Shown: piece after piece, positions 1 to 7,781 of the stretch | How the letters are laid out: each line of letters opens with the position of its first letter | Position numbering within the stretch: the stretch's first letter is position 1 | Origin: Thiomargarita sp. | GTDB lineage: Bacteria > Pseudomonadota > Gammaproteobacteria > Beggiatoales > Beggiatoaceae | Assembly (NCBI GenBank): GCA_030635005.1 | Contig: DAOVZS010000032.1 | Location: 1-16,487, forward strand | Direction: 5' to 3' | DNA length: 16,487 bases | Translations under genes and position numbers: made by a program | The notes under the pieces: model-generated | The model's input: only the letters and a program-made list of their open reading frames with translations | What the model was told of the DNA's origin: nothing | Database searches by the model: none

Positions 1-113
1 AAAATAAGCATTTTATAATATAACAGTTTGCTTTATTATTTAATATGTATCAAGTGAGATAACTGCTATGTATGCTATGATAAAAAAATGTATCACATAA
101 GGATGAATTATTC

Positions 114-1013
114 ATGAGTATTATAGAACAAAACAGCCCCTTTAATTTGGATAATGACAGTGCATATCAGGCTTGGCGTTCCCAGAAATTAGCACATTAT
201 CCCAGTACTTTATCAGATTTGGTCGTCAATATTAAAGATCCCTATTTGTTAACCCGCTCAGAGCATGAAGCCATTGTGGAACGGTGCAAACGCTTTAATA
301 TGGCGATTTATGCAAGCCCAGTGACTAAAGAGGATAAAGCGATTTCTCATGAGATCAGTAAACAATTTTCTCTCACGTTATTGGATGAAAATATGTGTTC
401 TGATGAGGACAGTATCACTTCCTTAACGGTGGCTAAAGAGACTGATAAGAGGCGACAAACTTATATTCCCTATACCGACAAACCCATTCACTGGCACACT
501 GATGGGTATTATAATGCCCTGAATTATCAAATTTACGCCTTGTTATTGCATTGTGTACGTAGTGCTAAAGAAGGGGGAGAGAATGCTTTATTAGATCATG
601 AGATTGCGTATATTCTCATGAGAGACGAGAATCCTGCTTATATTGAGAAGCTGATGCAAGAGGATGCGATGTGTATTCCACCCAATATCGTAGAAGGAAA
701 AGAATTGCGTCCGCTTCGATGTGGTCCTGTATTTTCAGTTATGCCTGATGGACATTTGCACATGCGTTACACGAAACGCACACGTTCTATTGCTTGGAAG
801 AAGGATGAGACGACACAAGCAGCGGTGCGTTTTTTAGAAAACTTATTAGACAGTGATTCTCCTTATATTTTTAGGGGTACATTACAAGCTGGACAAGGAC
901 TTGTGAGTAATAATGTATTACATGACAGGTCTGGATTTGTGGATTTTGCAGATCCGACACAACACCGTTTACTTTATCGGGGACGTTTTTTCCAACGGGT
1001 GAGTGGTTCCTAA
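114..1013 (+). CDS. TauD/TfdA-like Fe(II)/2-oxoglutarate dioxygenase
   Basis: A 299-residue protein of the TauD/TfdA (clavaminate synthase-like) non-heme iron oxygenase fold. The facial triad is visible: H128-x-D130 in the stretch IHWHTDG, and the distal H270 in NNVLHDRSGF. R285, 15 residues after the distal His, matches the spacing of the 2-oxoglutarate-binding Arg in TauD (H255/R270 in E. coli). Such enzymes couple oxidative decarboxylation of 2-oxoglutarate to hydroxylation of a substrate in the cytoplasm; nothing here identifies the substrate, and no sulfonate transporter genes are adjacent, so taurine should not be assumed. The start follows an AAGGA ribosome site about 10 nt upstream. 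A TATAAT-like box at 14-19 could drive it, but its -35 region lies outside the window. The last 45 bp overlap the 3' end of bioH on the other strand. The fold is sure; the reaction is unknown. Confidence 0.85.
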   Translation: MSIIEQNSPFNLDNDSAYQAWRSQKLAHYPSTLSDLVVNIKDPYLLTRSEHEAIVERCKRFNMAIYASPVTKEDKAISHEISKQFSLTLLDENMCSDEDSITSLTVAKETDKRRQTYIPYTDKPIHWHTDGYYNALNYQIYALLLHCVRSAKEGGENALLDHEIAYILMRDENPAYIEKLMQEDAMCIPPNIVEGKELRPLRCGPVFSVMPDGHLHMRYTKRTRSIAWKKDETTQAAVRFLENLLDSDSPYIFRGTLQAGQGLVSNNVLHDRSGFVDFADPTQHRLLYRGRFFQRVSGS

Positions 1014-1760
1014 AAAATCCTCTAAAATACGCATAAATATATCAGGATGCGATAAAAAAGGAACATGTGCTGCTGGCTTAATACACACCGTGTGCAGTTG
1101 AGGCCAGCAGTCTTTACAAGACTCTGCTACTTCTCTTGGAACAAGTGTATCACGTCCTCCTAAACAGAGTAAGCTAGGACATTGAATTTGGGCGACTTCA
1201 GCACGTAAGTCGATATTTTGTAATAATTGTAATCCAGCTGTTAATGCGGTGGTATGGGGTAATGTTGTATTTTTTAAAAATGTTTTAAGCAGACGAAGTT
1301 GTGCGCGATTAGATACTTGCAAAGTTAAAAATCGTTGTAACGTTCCCCGTATGTCTGTTTGTAATTGTTGAGAAAATTGTTGTAATACAGACGGTGTTAT
1401 CGCATGTGGCCAATTTTCAGCAGTGGTAAAACGTGGCGATGTACTTACCAAAATTAATGCACGTACAAAAGTGGGATGCCATCTTGCCATCGCCATTGCT
1501 AATAATCCGCCCATTGACCAGCCTATCCAAACTGCTTCTTTAGGTAAATGTTGTGCTAAATGTTGTGTCAGTTGTGTCAAATTTGACATAACCACATCAC
1601 AGGGTGTACTGCGCCCATGTCCTGGTAAATCAACTTGATAAACATGCCAATTTTGAGCAAGACGTCTTGCAATATCATCCCAAATATCTCCATTAAATCC
1701 CCAACCATGTAATAATATGATAGGGCACCCTTTACCTTGTTGTTTGATATATAAACGCAT
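969..1760 (-). CDS. bioH: Pimeloyl-ACP methyl ester carboxylesterase BioH
   Basis: A 263-residue alpha/beta hydrolase matching BioH in length (E. coli 256) and in motif positions. The oxyanion-hole stretch LLHGWG is at residues 16-21, the nucleophile elbow GWSMGG carries S82 (the same number as in E. coli BioH), and D204 (GGRDTLVP) and H232 (AAHVPF) complete the triad. BioH hydrolyses the methyl ester of pimeloyl-ACP, ending the disguised fatty-acid-like chain-building steps of biotin synthesis in the cytoplasm. No bioC, bioF or other biotin gene lies beside it; stand-alone bioH is common. The C-terminal tail after residue 250 overlaps the dioxygenase gene on the opposite strand. There is no Shine-Dalgarno sequence before the ATG; instead an A11 run (1765-1775, read on the minus strand) lies 4 nt upstream. 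A related short-chain esterase is possible, but the motif register favours BioH. Confidence 0.85.
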   Translation of the reverse strand: MRLYIKQQGKGCPIILLHGWGFNGDIWDDIARRLAQNWHVYQVDLPGHGRSTPCDVVMSNLTQLTQHLAQHLPKEAVWIGWSMGGLLAMAMARWHPTFVRALILVSTSPRFTTAENWPHAITPSVLQQFSQQLQTDIRGTLQRFLTLQVSNRAQLRLLKTFLKNTTLPHTTALTAGLQLLQNIDLRAEVAQIQCPSLLCLGGRDTLVPREVAESCKDCWPQLHTVCIKPAAHVPFLSHPDIFMRILEDFLGTTHPLEKTSPIK

Positions 1761-1873
1761 TGGATTTTTTTTTTTGAATCATGTATCATGTTAAAAAAGT
1801 ATACTCATTAAAAATTAAGAACGCATTATAAAAACAAAAAAACATACACACACTGAGGTAAAGACACACAAAC

Positions 1874-4210
1874 ATGAAGACCATTGCACAACGTATTGCA
1901 GAAGAATTGTCCGTACCCGAAAATAAGGTACAAGCTGCTATCATCTTACTTGATGAAGGTGCAACGGTGCCCTTTATTGCTCGTTATCGTAAAGAAGTTA
2001 CGGGCGGTTTAGATGACATCCAACTGCGTACTTTAGAAGACCGATTACGCTATATACGTGAACTTGACGAACGCAGAGAGGTCATTTTAACGAGTATTCG
2101 CGGTCAAAACAAACTTACCACTGAATTAGAAGTAGCTATTAATGATACGATTACTAAAACAAATCTTGAAGACTTGTATTTACCTTACAGACTAAAACGT
2201 CGTTCTTCAAAAGCTCAAACAGCTAAGGATGCAGGACTTGAACCGTTGGCACTCGATTTGTTAGAAAATCCAAGCCATGTTCCTGAAGAAACGGCAATGG
2301 CGTATCTTAATACTGATAAGGGTATTGATAATAGTACACAAGCCTTAGAAGGGGCTCAAAAGATTTTAATAGAGAAATTTTCAGAAGTTGCTGAATTATT
2401 AGAAGAATTTCGAGATTATATTTGGGAAAATGCTGTTTTAACGTCCAAAGTTGCTAAAGGGAAAGAAGAAAAAGGGGCAAATTTCTCGGATTATTTTGAG
2501 TTTTCCGAAGCACTTAAAAAGATTCCTTCTCATCGTGCTTTAGCAATGTTTCGGGGACGTGATCTGCGTATCTTACGCTTACAATTAAGAGTGCTCAATG
2601 AAGATAAGACGGAAGATATAGCAGCCCAGTATTGTGAAGGCTGTATTGCAAAACATTTTAATATTGCCAATCAAGAACGGGCTTCGGATGAATGGTTATT
2701 AGACATTGTCCATTCAGCGTGGCGTTCTAAAATCAAGATGCATTTAGAAGCACAATTACTCCTCGGATTACGGGAAACAGCAGAACAAGAAGCCATTCAG
2801 GTTTTTGCGGGTAATTTACATGATCTCTTATTAGCAGCACCTGCGGGTCAACGAGCGACTATTGGATTAGATCCCGGTATTCGTACAGGCGTTAAAGTGG
2901 CGGTGATAGATAATACGGGAAAAGTAGTGGATACTGCCACCATTTATCCCCACCAACCCAGAAAAAAATGGCAAGAGTCTATTGATAAACTGGCTGATCT
3001 GACACGTCTACATCAGGTTGAATTAATTAGTATTGGTAATGGGACGGCTTCTCGAGAAACGGATAAATTAGTTGCAGACCTCATGAAACAATATCCTGAT
3101 TTAGGTTTATCCAGATTAGTCATTTCAGAAGCTGGGGCTTCTGTTTATTCGGCCTCAGAACTTGCATCTGAAGAATTTCCTGATATAGATGTATCTATAC
3201 GGGGTGCAATTTCTATTGCAAGACGTTTACAAGATCCTTTGGCAGAATTGGTCAAAATTGAACCCAAATCTATTGGAGTCGGTCAATATCAACATGATGT
3301 CAATAAAAATAATTTAGCACGAAGTCTTGATGCTGTTGTAGAAGACTGTGTGAATGCGGTTGGTGTCGATGTAAATACTGCTTCTGCCTCATTATTACGT
3401 TATGTTTCGGGTTTAAATGCAGGTTTAGCCCAGAATATCGTAAAATTTCGTGACGAACATGGTTTGTTTCTAAATACTGAGACTTTAAAGGAAATTCCTC
3501 GGTTAGGCGAAAAAAGCTTTGAACAATCCGCAGGTTTTTTAAGAATCATGAATGGTGACAATCCTTTAGATGCCTCTGCAGTCCATCCAGAAGCGTATCC
3601 TGTGATAGAACGCATTATGGAGCAAACGGATAAATCCATTAAATCTTTAATCGGGAATACTTCGTTTTTGCGTAATCTCAATCCAAAAGACTATACGGAT
3701 GAACATTTTGGTGTACCGACTGTAAATGATATTTTACGTGAATTAGAAAAGCCTGGCAGAGATCCACGCCCTGAGTTCAAAACGCCGACATTTAAAGAAG
3801 GGGTTGAAAAACTTGAAGATCTAGAAGCAGACATGATTTTAGAAGGGGTGATCACTAATGTTGCTAATTTTGGTGCTTTTGTAGATATTGGTGTTCATCA
3901 TGATGGCTTAGTCCATATTTCTGCATTGTCTCATAATTATGTTAAAGATCCCCGTCAAGTGGTGAAAACAGGTGATGTGGTTAAAGTCAAAGTATTGGAA
4001 ATTGATTTAAAACGAGGCCGTATCGCTTTAAGTATGTGTTTGGAAGAGAAAAAACGCGAACGTTCTACCCAAAGAAAAGACGCCTCTCGTAAAAGACCTC
4101 CAAAACGCGGAAGAAAACCAGGTTCAACACGATCTTCAAGACCTGAAAACAGTGCTATGCCTCCCGGAAATATCATGGCTGAAGCTTTTGCAAATGCCCG
4201 TAAGAACTAA
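1874..4210 (+). CDS. tex: Transcription accessory protein Tex (YhgF family, S1 RNA-binding)
   Basis: A 778-residue Tex protein, near the E. coli YhgF length (773). In order: the helical Tex N-terminal region (about 1-320), a YqgF/RuvC-like RNase H fold starting at TIGLDPGIRTG (D333), helix-hairpin-helix repeats at about 507-570, and an S1 domain at about 654-722 (EGVITNVANFGAFVDIG and LVHISAL), followed by a strongly basic, disordered-looking tail rich in Lys, Arg, Ser and Pro. Tex binds nucleic acid, associates with the transcription machinery and influences gene expression and stress tolerance; its exact activity is not settled in the family. The gene stands alone, divergent from bioH across 113 bp. 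A GAGGT motif lies about 14 nt before the ATG, longer than usual spacing; I see no better start because the N-terminus matches the family from residue 1. No clear sigma70 promoter could be called in the divergent gap. Confidence 0.95.
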   Translation: MKTIAQRIAEELSVPENKVQAAIILLDEGATVPFIARYRKEVTGGLDDIQLRTLEDRLRYIRELDERREVILTSIRGQNKLTTELEVAINDTITKTNLEDLYLPYRLKRRSSKAQTAKDAGLEPLALDLLENPSHVPEETAMAYLNTDKGIDNSTQALEGAQKILIEKFSEVAELLEEFRDYIWENAVLTSKVAKGKEEKGANFSDYFEFSEALKKIPSHRALAMFRGRDLRILRLQLRVLNEDKTEDIAAQYCEGCIAKHFNIANQERASDEWLLDIVHSAWRSKIKMHLEAQLLLGLRETAEQEAIQVFAGNLHDLLLAAPAGQRATIGLDPGIRTGVKVAVIDNTGKVVDTATIYPHQPRKKWQESIDKLADLTRLHQVELISIGNGTASRETDKLVADLMKQYPDLGLSRLVISEAGASVYSASELASEEFPDIDVSIRGAISIARRLQDPLAELVKIEPKSIGVGQYQHDVNKNNLARSLDAVVEDCVNAVGVDVNTASASLLRYVSGLNAGLAQNIVKFRDEHGLFLNTETLKEIPRLGEKSFEQSAGFLRIMNGDNPLDASAVHPEAYPVIERIMEQTDKSIKSLIGNTSFLRNLNPKDYTDEHFGVPTVNDILRELEKPGRDPRPEFKTPTFKEGVEKLEDLEADMILEGVITNVANFGAFVDIGVHHDGLVHISALSHNYVKDPRQVVKTGDVVKVKVLEIDLKRGRIALSMCLEEKKRERSTQRKDASRKRPPKRGRKPGSTRSSRPENSAMPPGNIMAEAFANARKN

Positions 4211-4225
4211 TATTTGATAAGAAAA

Positions 4226-4251
4226 CCTACGCAGCTTTTGGGGTGCGTAGG
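4226..4251 (-). terminator. Intrinsic terminator for lptD, possibly also serving tex
   Basis: The inverted repeat CCTACGCA / TGCGTAGG has perfect 8-bp arms and a 10-nt loop. Read on the minus strand it is followed by TTTTCTTAT, as expected for a Rho-independent terminator of lptD, which ends 19 bp before it. On the plus strand the hairpin follows the tex stop by 15 bp but has no good T run behind it, so it would terminate tex less efficiently. Confidence 0.7.
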
Positions 4252-4270
4252 CAATACCTTTAAAACACAT

Positions 4271-6484
4271 CTAAAAATGATCCTGAAAGCCTGGAATACT
4301 ATCTGCTAAAAATGTATCCGCTTTTTTACCCACACCGCCCAATCCTTTGAGGTGAAGTTGTATAAAAAAAGCATTTAAATAACCATTATCATCACTATTT
4401 AAATAGCGTCGTACAATTCCCCGTACCGCCCAACAACAACTACTATATTCCAATCCAGAAAAGACTTCTAAAGTTTTCTTGTCAGGTAAGGAAACATTCC
4501 AACGTCCTAAAACATTCCAACGTGAATTTAAAGCCCAATGGAATGACATATCCGTTTGTTCTATAGAATCTTCTCGTAAGCGGTAAGAAAAATTAAAAAT
4601 ATTCTTTGAATCAGTCTGATAACGCATTTGTAATACGGACTGTTCGGTATCATCAGTGTGTGGATCCCATCTAAAGGAAGAGGTGATTCTCAAAGATTGA
4701 TTAAGCTGTGTCGCTAATTCCATAATAATATTAGAAGAATAGTTTTGATTTTGTTCTTCTAAATTTTCTGTGGGTAATGCTACCTGTTGATCTTCAAAAT
4801 AATAAATCTGTCCAATACTTGCACGTAAATGCTCTAATCCTGTCTTAGTTCCAAATAAACGTGAGGTCACAGCTACGGTTAATTGATGATTATCATCCAC
4901 TCTATCTACCCCATTGAAACTATCCTCACGAAAAAGTTGGTAAAATGATAAATCATGACGTGCGGTATCAAAAATAGGAAGCATGGATTGATCATCATAC
5001 GAAGTATTACGATAAAATAAACGAGGTTCTAAAGTTTGTACTAAGTCTCTTTTAAAGAAATTAAGGTCACGTTCAAAAAATAACCCACTATCTGCACTGA
5101 ATCTGTATAAAAAACGATCATATTTAGCAGTTTCTTCTTGATTTTCTTCGTCCACATTCTCTAAATCATAATGTGTATACAGTAGTGATAACTTTGGCAC
5201 TATAAAACTACTGGACGTACGCCATGGATAACTCAGACTAGAAGTGAGATGAATACGATTACCAATAGGACCTTCAATAGCATCAATATTACGATCAAAG
5301 CGTACAAATTCACTGCCTAATGAGAAATTAAATTGCTGGTTTTTTTCAGGCAAGTTAGTTTCCAAGATGATTTGTGGCAAGCGTTGATAGGGACGTGCTT
5401 CTGAATTGGGATCTATGGTTTGAAACATTTGTACGCGTCCTAATCCTCTCCATCCATTTCCAGCATAAGAGATATCTCCTCGTCTTTCTAAATGCGTGAT
5501 ACTTGACGTGCTTATATTATTCCCTAATTCTTCAAAATAACGATTATCAGAGACATAATTAACATTAATATCAGTCGACAATCGTTTTGTTAGCATACCT
5601 TGATGTTGAAAACCTAATAATGTGCGACTTTCTCCTTTTGAACTGTCATAAGGCAAATATTCTGCATTAATATTTCCTTCTGCTGTTTGCGTTAAATAAC
5701 GAAATTCATTTTTGAATAAAATTCCGCGTCGCGACATAATACGGGGGGTTACAAGGAGATCATAATGAGGTGCTAAATTGAAATAGTAAGGAAGAATAAA
5801 TTCTGTCCCTGTTTCATCCGAAATGGCAAAGTTTGGAGCCAAAAAACCAGATTGACGATTTTTACCCAGTGGAAATGATAGGTAAGGAAAATAAAGCACA
5901 GGGACGTCCAACAGGCGTAGTGTCACGTGATTCGCTACTCCTTGAGAAGTTTCTTCATTTAATGAAATAGTGCTTGCATTCAAACGCCAAAAAGCTTTCT
6001 TAGATGCACAAGTGGTATAACTAGAATCTTTTAAAATCACAATATTTTTAGATTGTTTGATAATTTTTCTGGCATAACCACGAGCACGTCGTTGTAATAA
6101 CCAATACTCAGCATTACTCATTTCACCTTGATTATCAGAGCGTAACTGCAATTTACCCCCTCTCATAATAAATTTATTATTCCATAAGGTGAATTTATTT
6201 TCGGCATCAATGACTTCATTATTACGATTATATTCAATAATAGGTGTACTCAATATTTGATCTGCTTGTTGCATTAAAACATTTCCACTAAAAATGGAGC
6301 TGCCTTGTTTTTCTTGCACAACTGCTTGATCAGCAAATATTTGGATCAAATCCCCTTCAGGTGGGGGTAATTCAGGACGCTGTGGTGCTATGTCTGCAAA
6401 AGATTGACATGAGTCAAATTCATCATTCGCATAAGCTATCAGGCTTTGGCATACTATAAGTAATAGTATAATAGTGTGTCGCAT
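4271..6484 (-). CDS. lptD: LPS-assembly outer-membrane protein LptD
   Basis: A 737-residue LptD (E. coli 784). A type I signal peptide spans about residues 1-19 (hydrophobic IILLLIV, cleavage after AYA). An LptA-like OstA jellyroll domain follows at about 45-170, then the large beta-barrel with many alternating aromatic strands to the C-terminal phenylalanine. The disulfide architecture of LptD is kept: C26 and C159 in the N-terminal part and the adjacent pair C683-C684 near the end, the arrangement that in E. coli (C31, C173, C724, C725) forms two long-range disulfides needed for function. With the lipoprotein LptE it inserts LPS into the outer leaflet. The usual partners surA and pdxA do not follow; the gene is isolated. 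GAAGAG lies about 12 nt upstream of the ATG. Its promoter must overlap the 42-bp gap to purC or lie within the purC start. Confidence 0.95.
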   Translation of the reverse strand: MRHTIILLLIVCQSLIAYANDEFDSCQSFADIAPQRPELPPPEGDLIQIFADQAVVQEKQGSSIFSGNVLMQQADQILSTPIIEYNRNNEVIDAENKFTLWNNKFIMRGGKLQLRSDNQGEMSNAEYWLLQRRARGYARKIIKQSKNIVILKDSSYTTCASKKAFWRLNASTISLNEETSQGVANHVTLRLLDVPVLYFPYLSFPLGKNRQSGFLAPNFAISDETGTEFILPYYFNLAPHYDLLVTPRIMSRRGILFKNEFRYLTQTAEGNINAEYLPYDSSKGESRTLLGFQHQGMLTKRLSTDINVNYVSDNRYFEELGNNISTSSITHLERRGDISYAGNGWRGLGRVQMFQTIDPNSEARPYQRLPQIILETNLPEKNQQFNFSLGSEFVRFDRNIDAIEGPIGNRIHLTSSLSYPWRTSSSFIVPKLSLLYTHYDLENVDEENQEETAKYDRFLYRFSADSGLFFERDLNFFKRDLVQTLEPRLFYRNTSYDDQSMLPIFDTARHDLSFYQLFREDSFNGVDRVDDNHQLTVAVTSRLFGTKTGLEHLRASIGQIYYFEDQQVALPTENLEEQNQNYSSNIIMELATQLNQSLRITSSFRWDPHTDDTEQSVLQMRYQTDSKNIFNFSYRLREDSIEQTDMSFHWALNSRWNVLGRWNVSLPDKKTLEVFSGLEYSSCCWAVRGIVRRYLNSDDNGYLNAFFIQLHLKGLGGVGKKADTFLADSIPGFQDHF
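6446..6472 (+). promoter_or_regulatory. Candidate purC promoter inside the lptD signal-peptide codons
   Basis: TTGGCA and a perfect TATAAT are separated by 15 bp, shorter than the ideal 17, ending 54 bp before the purC ATG. The gap between the divergent genes is only 42 bp, so a purC promoter has to lie at least partly within lptD. The suboptimal spacer and AT-rich surroundings keep this tentative. Confidence 0.3.
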
Positions 6485-6526
6485 ATCAAGTATTTACTCT
6501 TCAATATATATAAAGGAAATTTTAAC

Positions 6527-7408
6527 ATGTTACCCCCCTTATTTGAATCTCAATTACAGCTCCCTTTGAAACAACGTGGGAAAGTACGTGATATTTACAC
6601 CGTTGATGATGAGCATCTGCTTATTGTTGCTACCGATAGATTGTCTGCTTTTGATGTTATTTTACCTACCCCTATTCCTAATAAAGGGGCCATACTGACT
6701 GCAGTATCCAATTTTTGGTTTCATTTTACAGAGTCATTCATTACTAACCATCTTGCAGATATGAGTTTAAAAGAAATCTTATCTGATCCTGATGAATATC
6801 AGTGTATGCAAGGACGTTCTGTTATTGTCAAAAAATTTAAACCTTTGCCTATTGAAGCGATAGTACGTGGGTACTTAGCAGGTTCAGGATGGAAAGACTA
6901 CAAAAAAAGTGGGGCTATTTGTGAGATTACTTTACCACAAGGTTTGCAACTTGCAGATAAATTACCTTCTCCCATATATACGCCTTCTACTAAAGCAGCT
7001 TTAGGTGAACATGATACAAACATTAATTTTTCGGAAACTTCTGCTTTAATCGGGGAACGTTTGGCGAAACAAGTGCGGGATATAAGTTTGAAAATTTATA
7101 CACGTGCGCGTGATTATGCAGCAGCACGGGGTATTATTATTGCGGATACTAAGTTTGAATTTGGGACGGATATGAAGGGAGAATTGGTGCTTATTGATGA
7201 AGTGTTGACGCCTGATTCATCACGTTTTTGGGCAAAAGAGCAATATCATGTTGGGATTAGTCCGCCCAGTTTTGATAAACAATTTGTACGAGATTATTTA
7301 GAAACGCTTGATTGGGATAAAACCGCTCCCGGACCCACATTACCCCAACACATTCTCGAAAAAACGGTTGCTAAGTATCAAGAAGCACAATTGCGTTTAA
7401 TGACATAA
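6527..7408 (+). CDS. purC: Phosphoribosylaminoimidazole-succinocarboxamide synthase (SAICAR synthase)
   Basis: A 293-residue SAICAR synthase of the longer (ADE1-like) form, as opposed to the roughly 237-residue E. coli form. It ligates aspartate to CAIR with ATP, a late step of de novo IMP synthesis in the cytoplasm. Both family signatures are present: PLPIEAIVRGYLAGS at residues 106-120 and IADTKFEFG at 205-213, followed by IDEVLTPDSSRFW at 223-235, which contributes to nucleotide and substrate binding. The N-terminal KQRGKVRDIY is also typical. The reading frame stays open upstream to an ATG at 6476, but I choose 6527: the protein starts matching the family there and an AAAGGA ribosome site lies 10 nt upstream, whereas the extra 17 residues resemble nothing and would overlap lptD. 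The gene stands alone, not in a pur operon. Confidence 0.95.
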   Translation: MLPPLFESQLQLPLKQRGKVRDIYTVDDEHLLIVATDRLSAFDVILPTPIPNKGAILTAVSNFWFHFTESFITNHLADMSLKEILSDPDEYQCMQGRSVIVKKFKPLPIEAIVRGYLAGSGWKDYKKSGAICEITLPQGLQLADKLPSPIYTPSTKAALGEHDTNINFSETSALIGERLAKQVRDISLKIYTRARDYAAARGIIIADTKFEFGTDMKGELVLIDEVLTPDSSRFWAKEQYHVGISPPSFDKQFVRDYLETLDWDKTAPGPTLPQHILEKTVAKYQEAQLRLMT

Positions 7409-7453
7409 ACGATTACAAAATCAATAAATAACATCAAGATGATAAGGTTATAC

Positions 7454-7482
7454 TTTACATTTCAAGGATAAGATTTTATAAT
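7454..7482 (+). promoter_or_regulatory. Sigma70-type promoter for the 68-residue protein gene
   Basis: TTTACA and TATAAT are separated by exactly 17 bp. Transcription would start near 7489, leaving a leader of about 85 nt before the ATG at 7574. The leader contains a 7-bp inverted repeat (CTTGATC at 7506-7512 and GATCAAG at 7539-7545) enclosing 26 nt. Confidence 0.5.
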
Positions 7483-7573
7483 ATATAACAATTTTATGTG
7501 TATGGCTTGATCTATTGCATAATGCCTACTACACTTATGATCAAGGAATACTAGCCAGCATGAGGAGAGCATA

Positions 7574-7780
7574 ATGTCTTATTTGATTTTAAAACATTTA
7601 ACCAGCAAACAATTACCCGCTGATTGGGTGAGTGATTTACCGGTAGGACAAACGTTTACAGTGTCTATCGTCGCAGAAACACCTGAACAACACGCGTCAA
7701 TGTCTAGAACATTGAATAAAAATAAAGGGAACCCTGTCTACCAACATCAATATAAAGAGACTTTATTTGATCCCAGTTAA
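7574..7780 (+). CDS. Small unrecognised protein, 68 residues
   Basis: A 68-residue soluble protein without signal peptide, membrane segment or cysteine. It is supported as a real gene by a strong AGGAGA ribosome site 6 nt before the ATG, a TTTACA-N17-TATAAT promoter, and a stop placed 1 bp before the convergent stop of pbpC. The N-terminal half alternates hydrophobic and polar residues (YLILKHL, then TFTVSIV), suggesting a small beta-containing fold; the C-terminal half is polar and probably extended (NKNKGNPVYQHQYKE). I do not recognise the family. Its size and pattern recall small orphan antitoxin-like proteins seen near toxin genes in related genomes, but no toxin gene is adjacent, so this is only a guess. 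It could equally be a lineage-specific regulator. Confidence 0.6.
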   Translation: MSYLILKHLTSKQLPADWVSDLPVGQTFTVSIVAETPEQHASMSRTLNKNKGNPVYQHQYKETLFDPS

Positions 7781-7781
7781 A

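Noticed and set aside
5..35. Resemblance between the dioxygenase leader (TATAAT region at 14-19) and the promoter region at 7468-7495
   Set aside because: The shared stretch is short and purely A/T-rich around a -10 box, so chance similarity is the simplest explanation.
4271..6484. Cysteine at residue 12 of LptD as a lipoprotein site
   Set aside because: The preceding residues (LIV) do not fit a lipobox, which needs a small residue before Cys; an ordinary signal peptide with cleavage after AYA fits better.
6476..6526. Upstream in-frame ATG that would lengthen PurC by 17 residues
   Set aside because: It overlaps the lptD start, lacks a ribosome site, and the added residues do not match SAICAR synthases; the ATG at 6527 has AAAGGA at good spacing.
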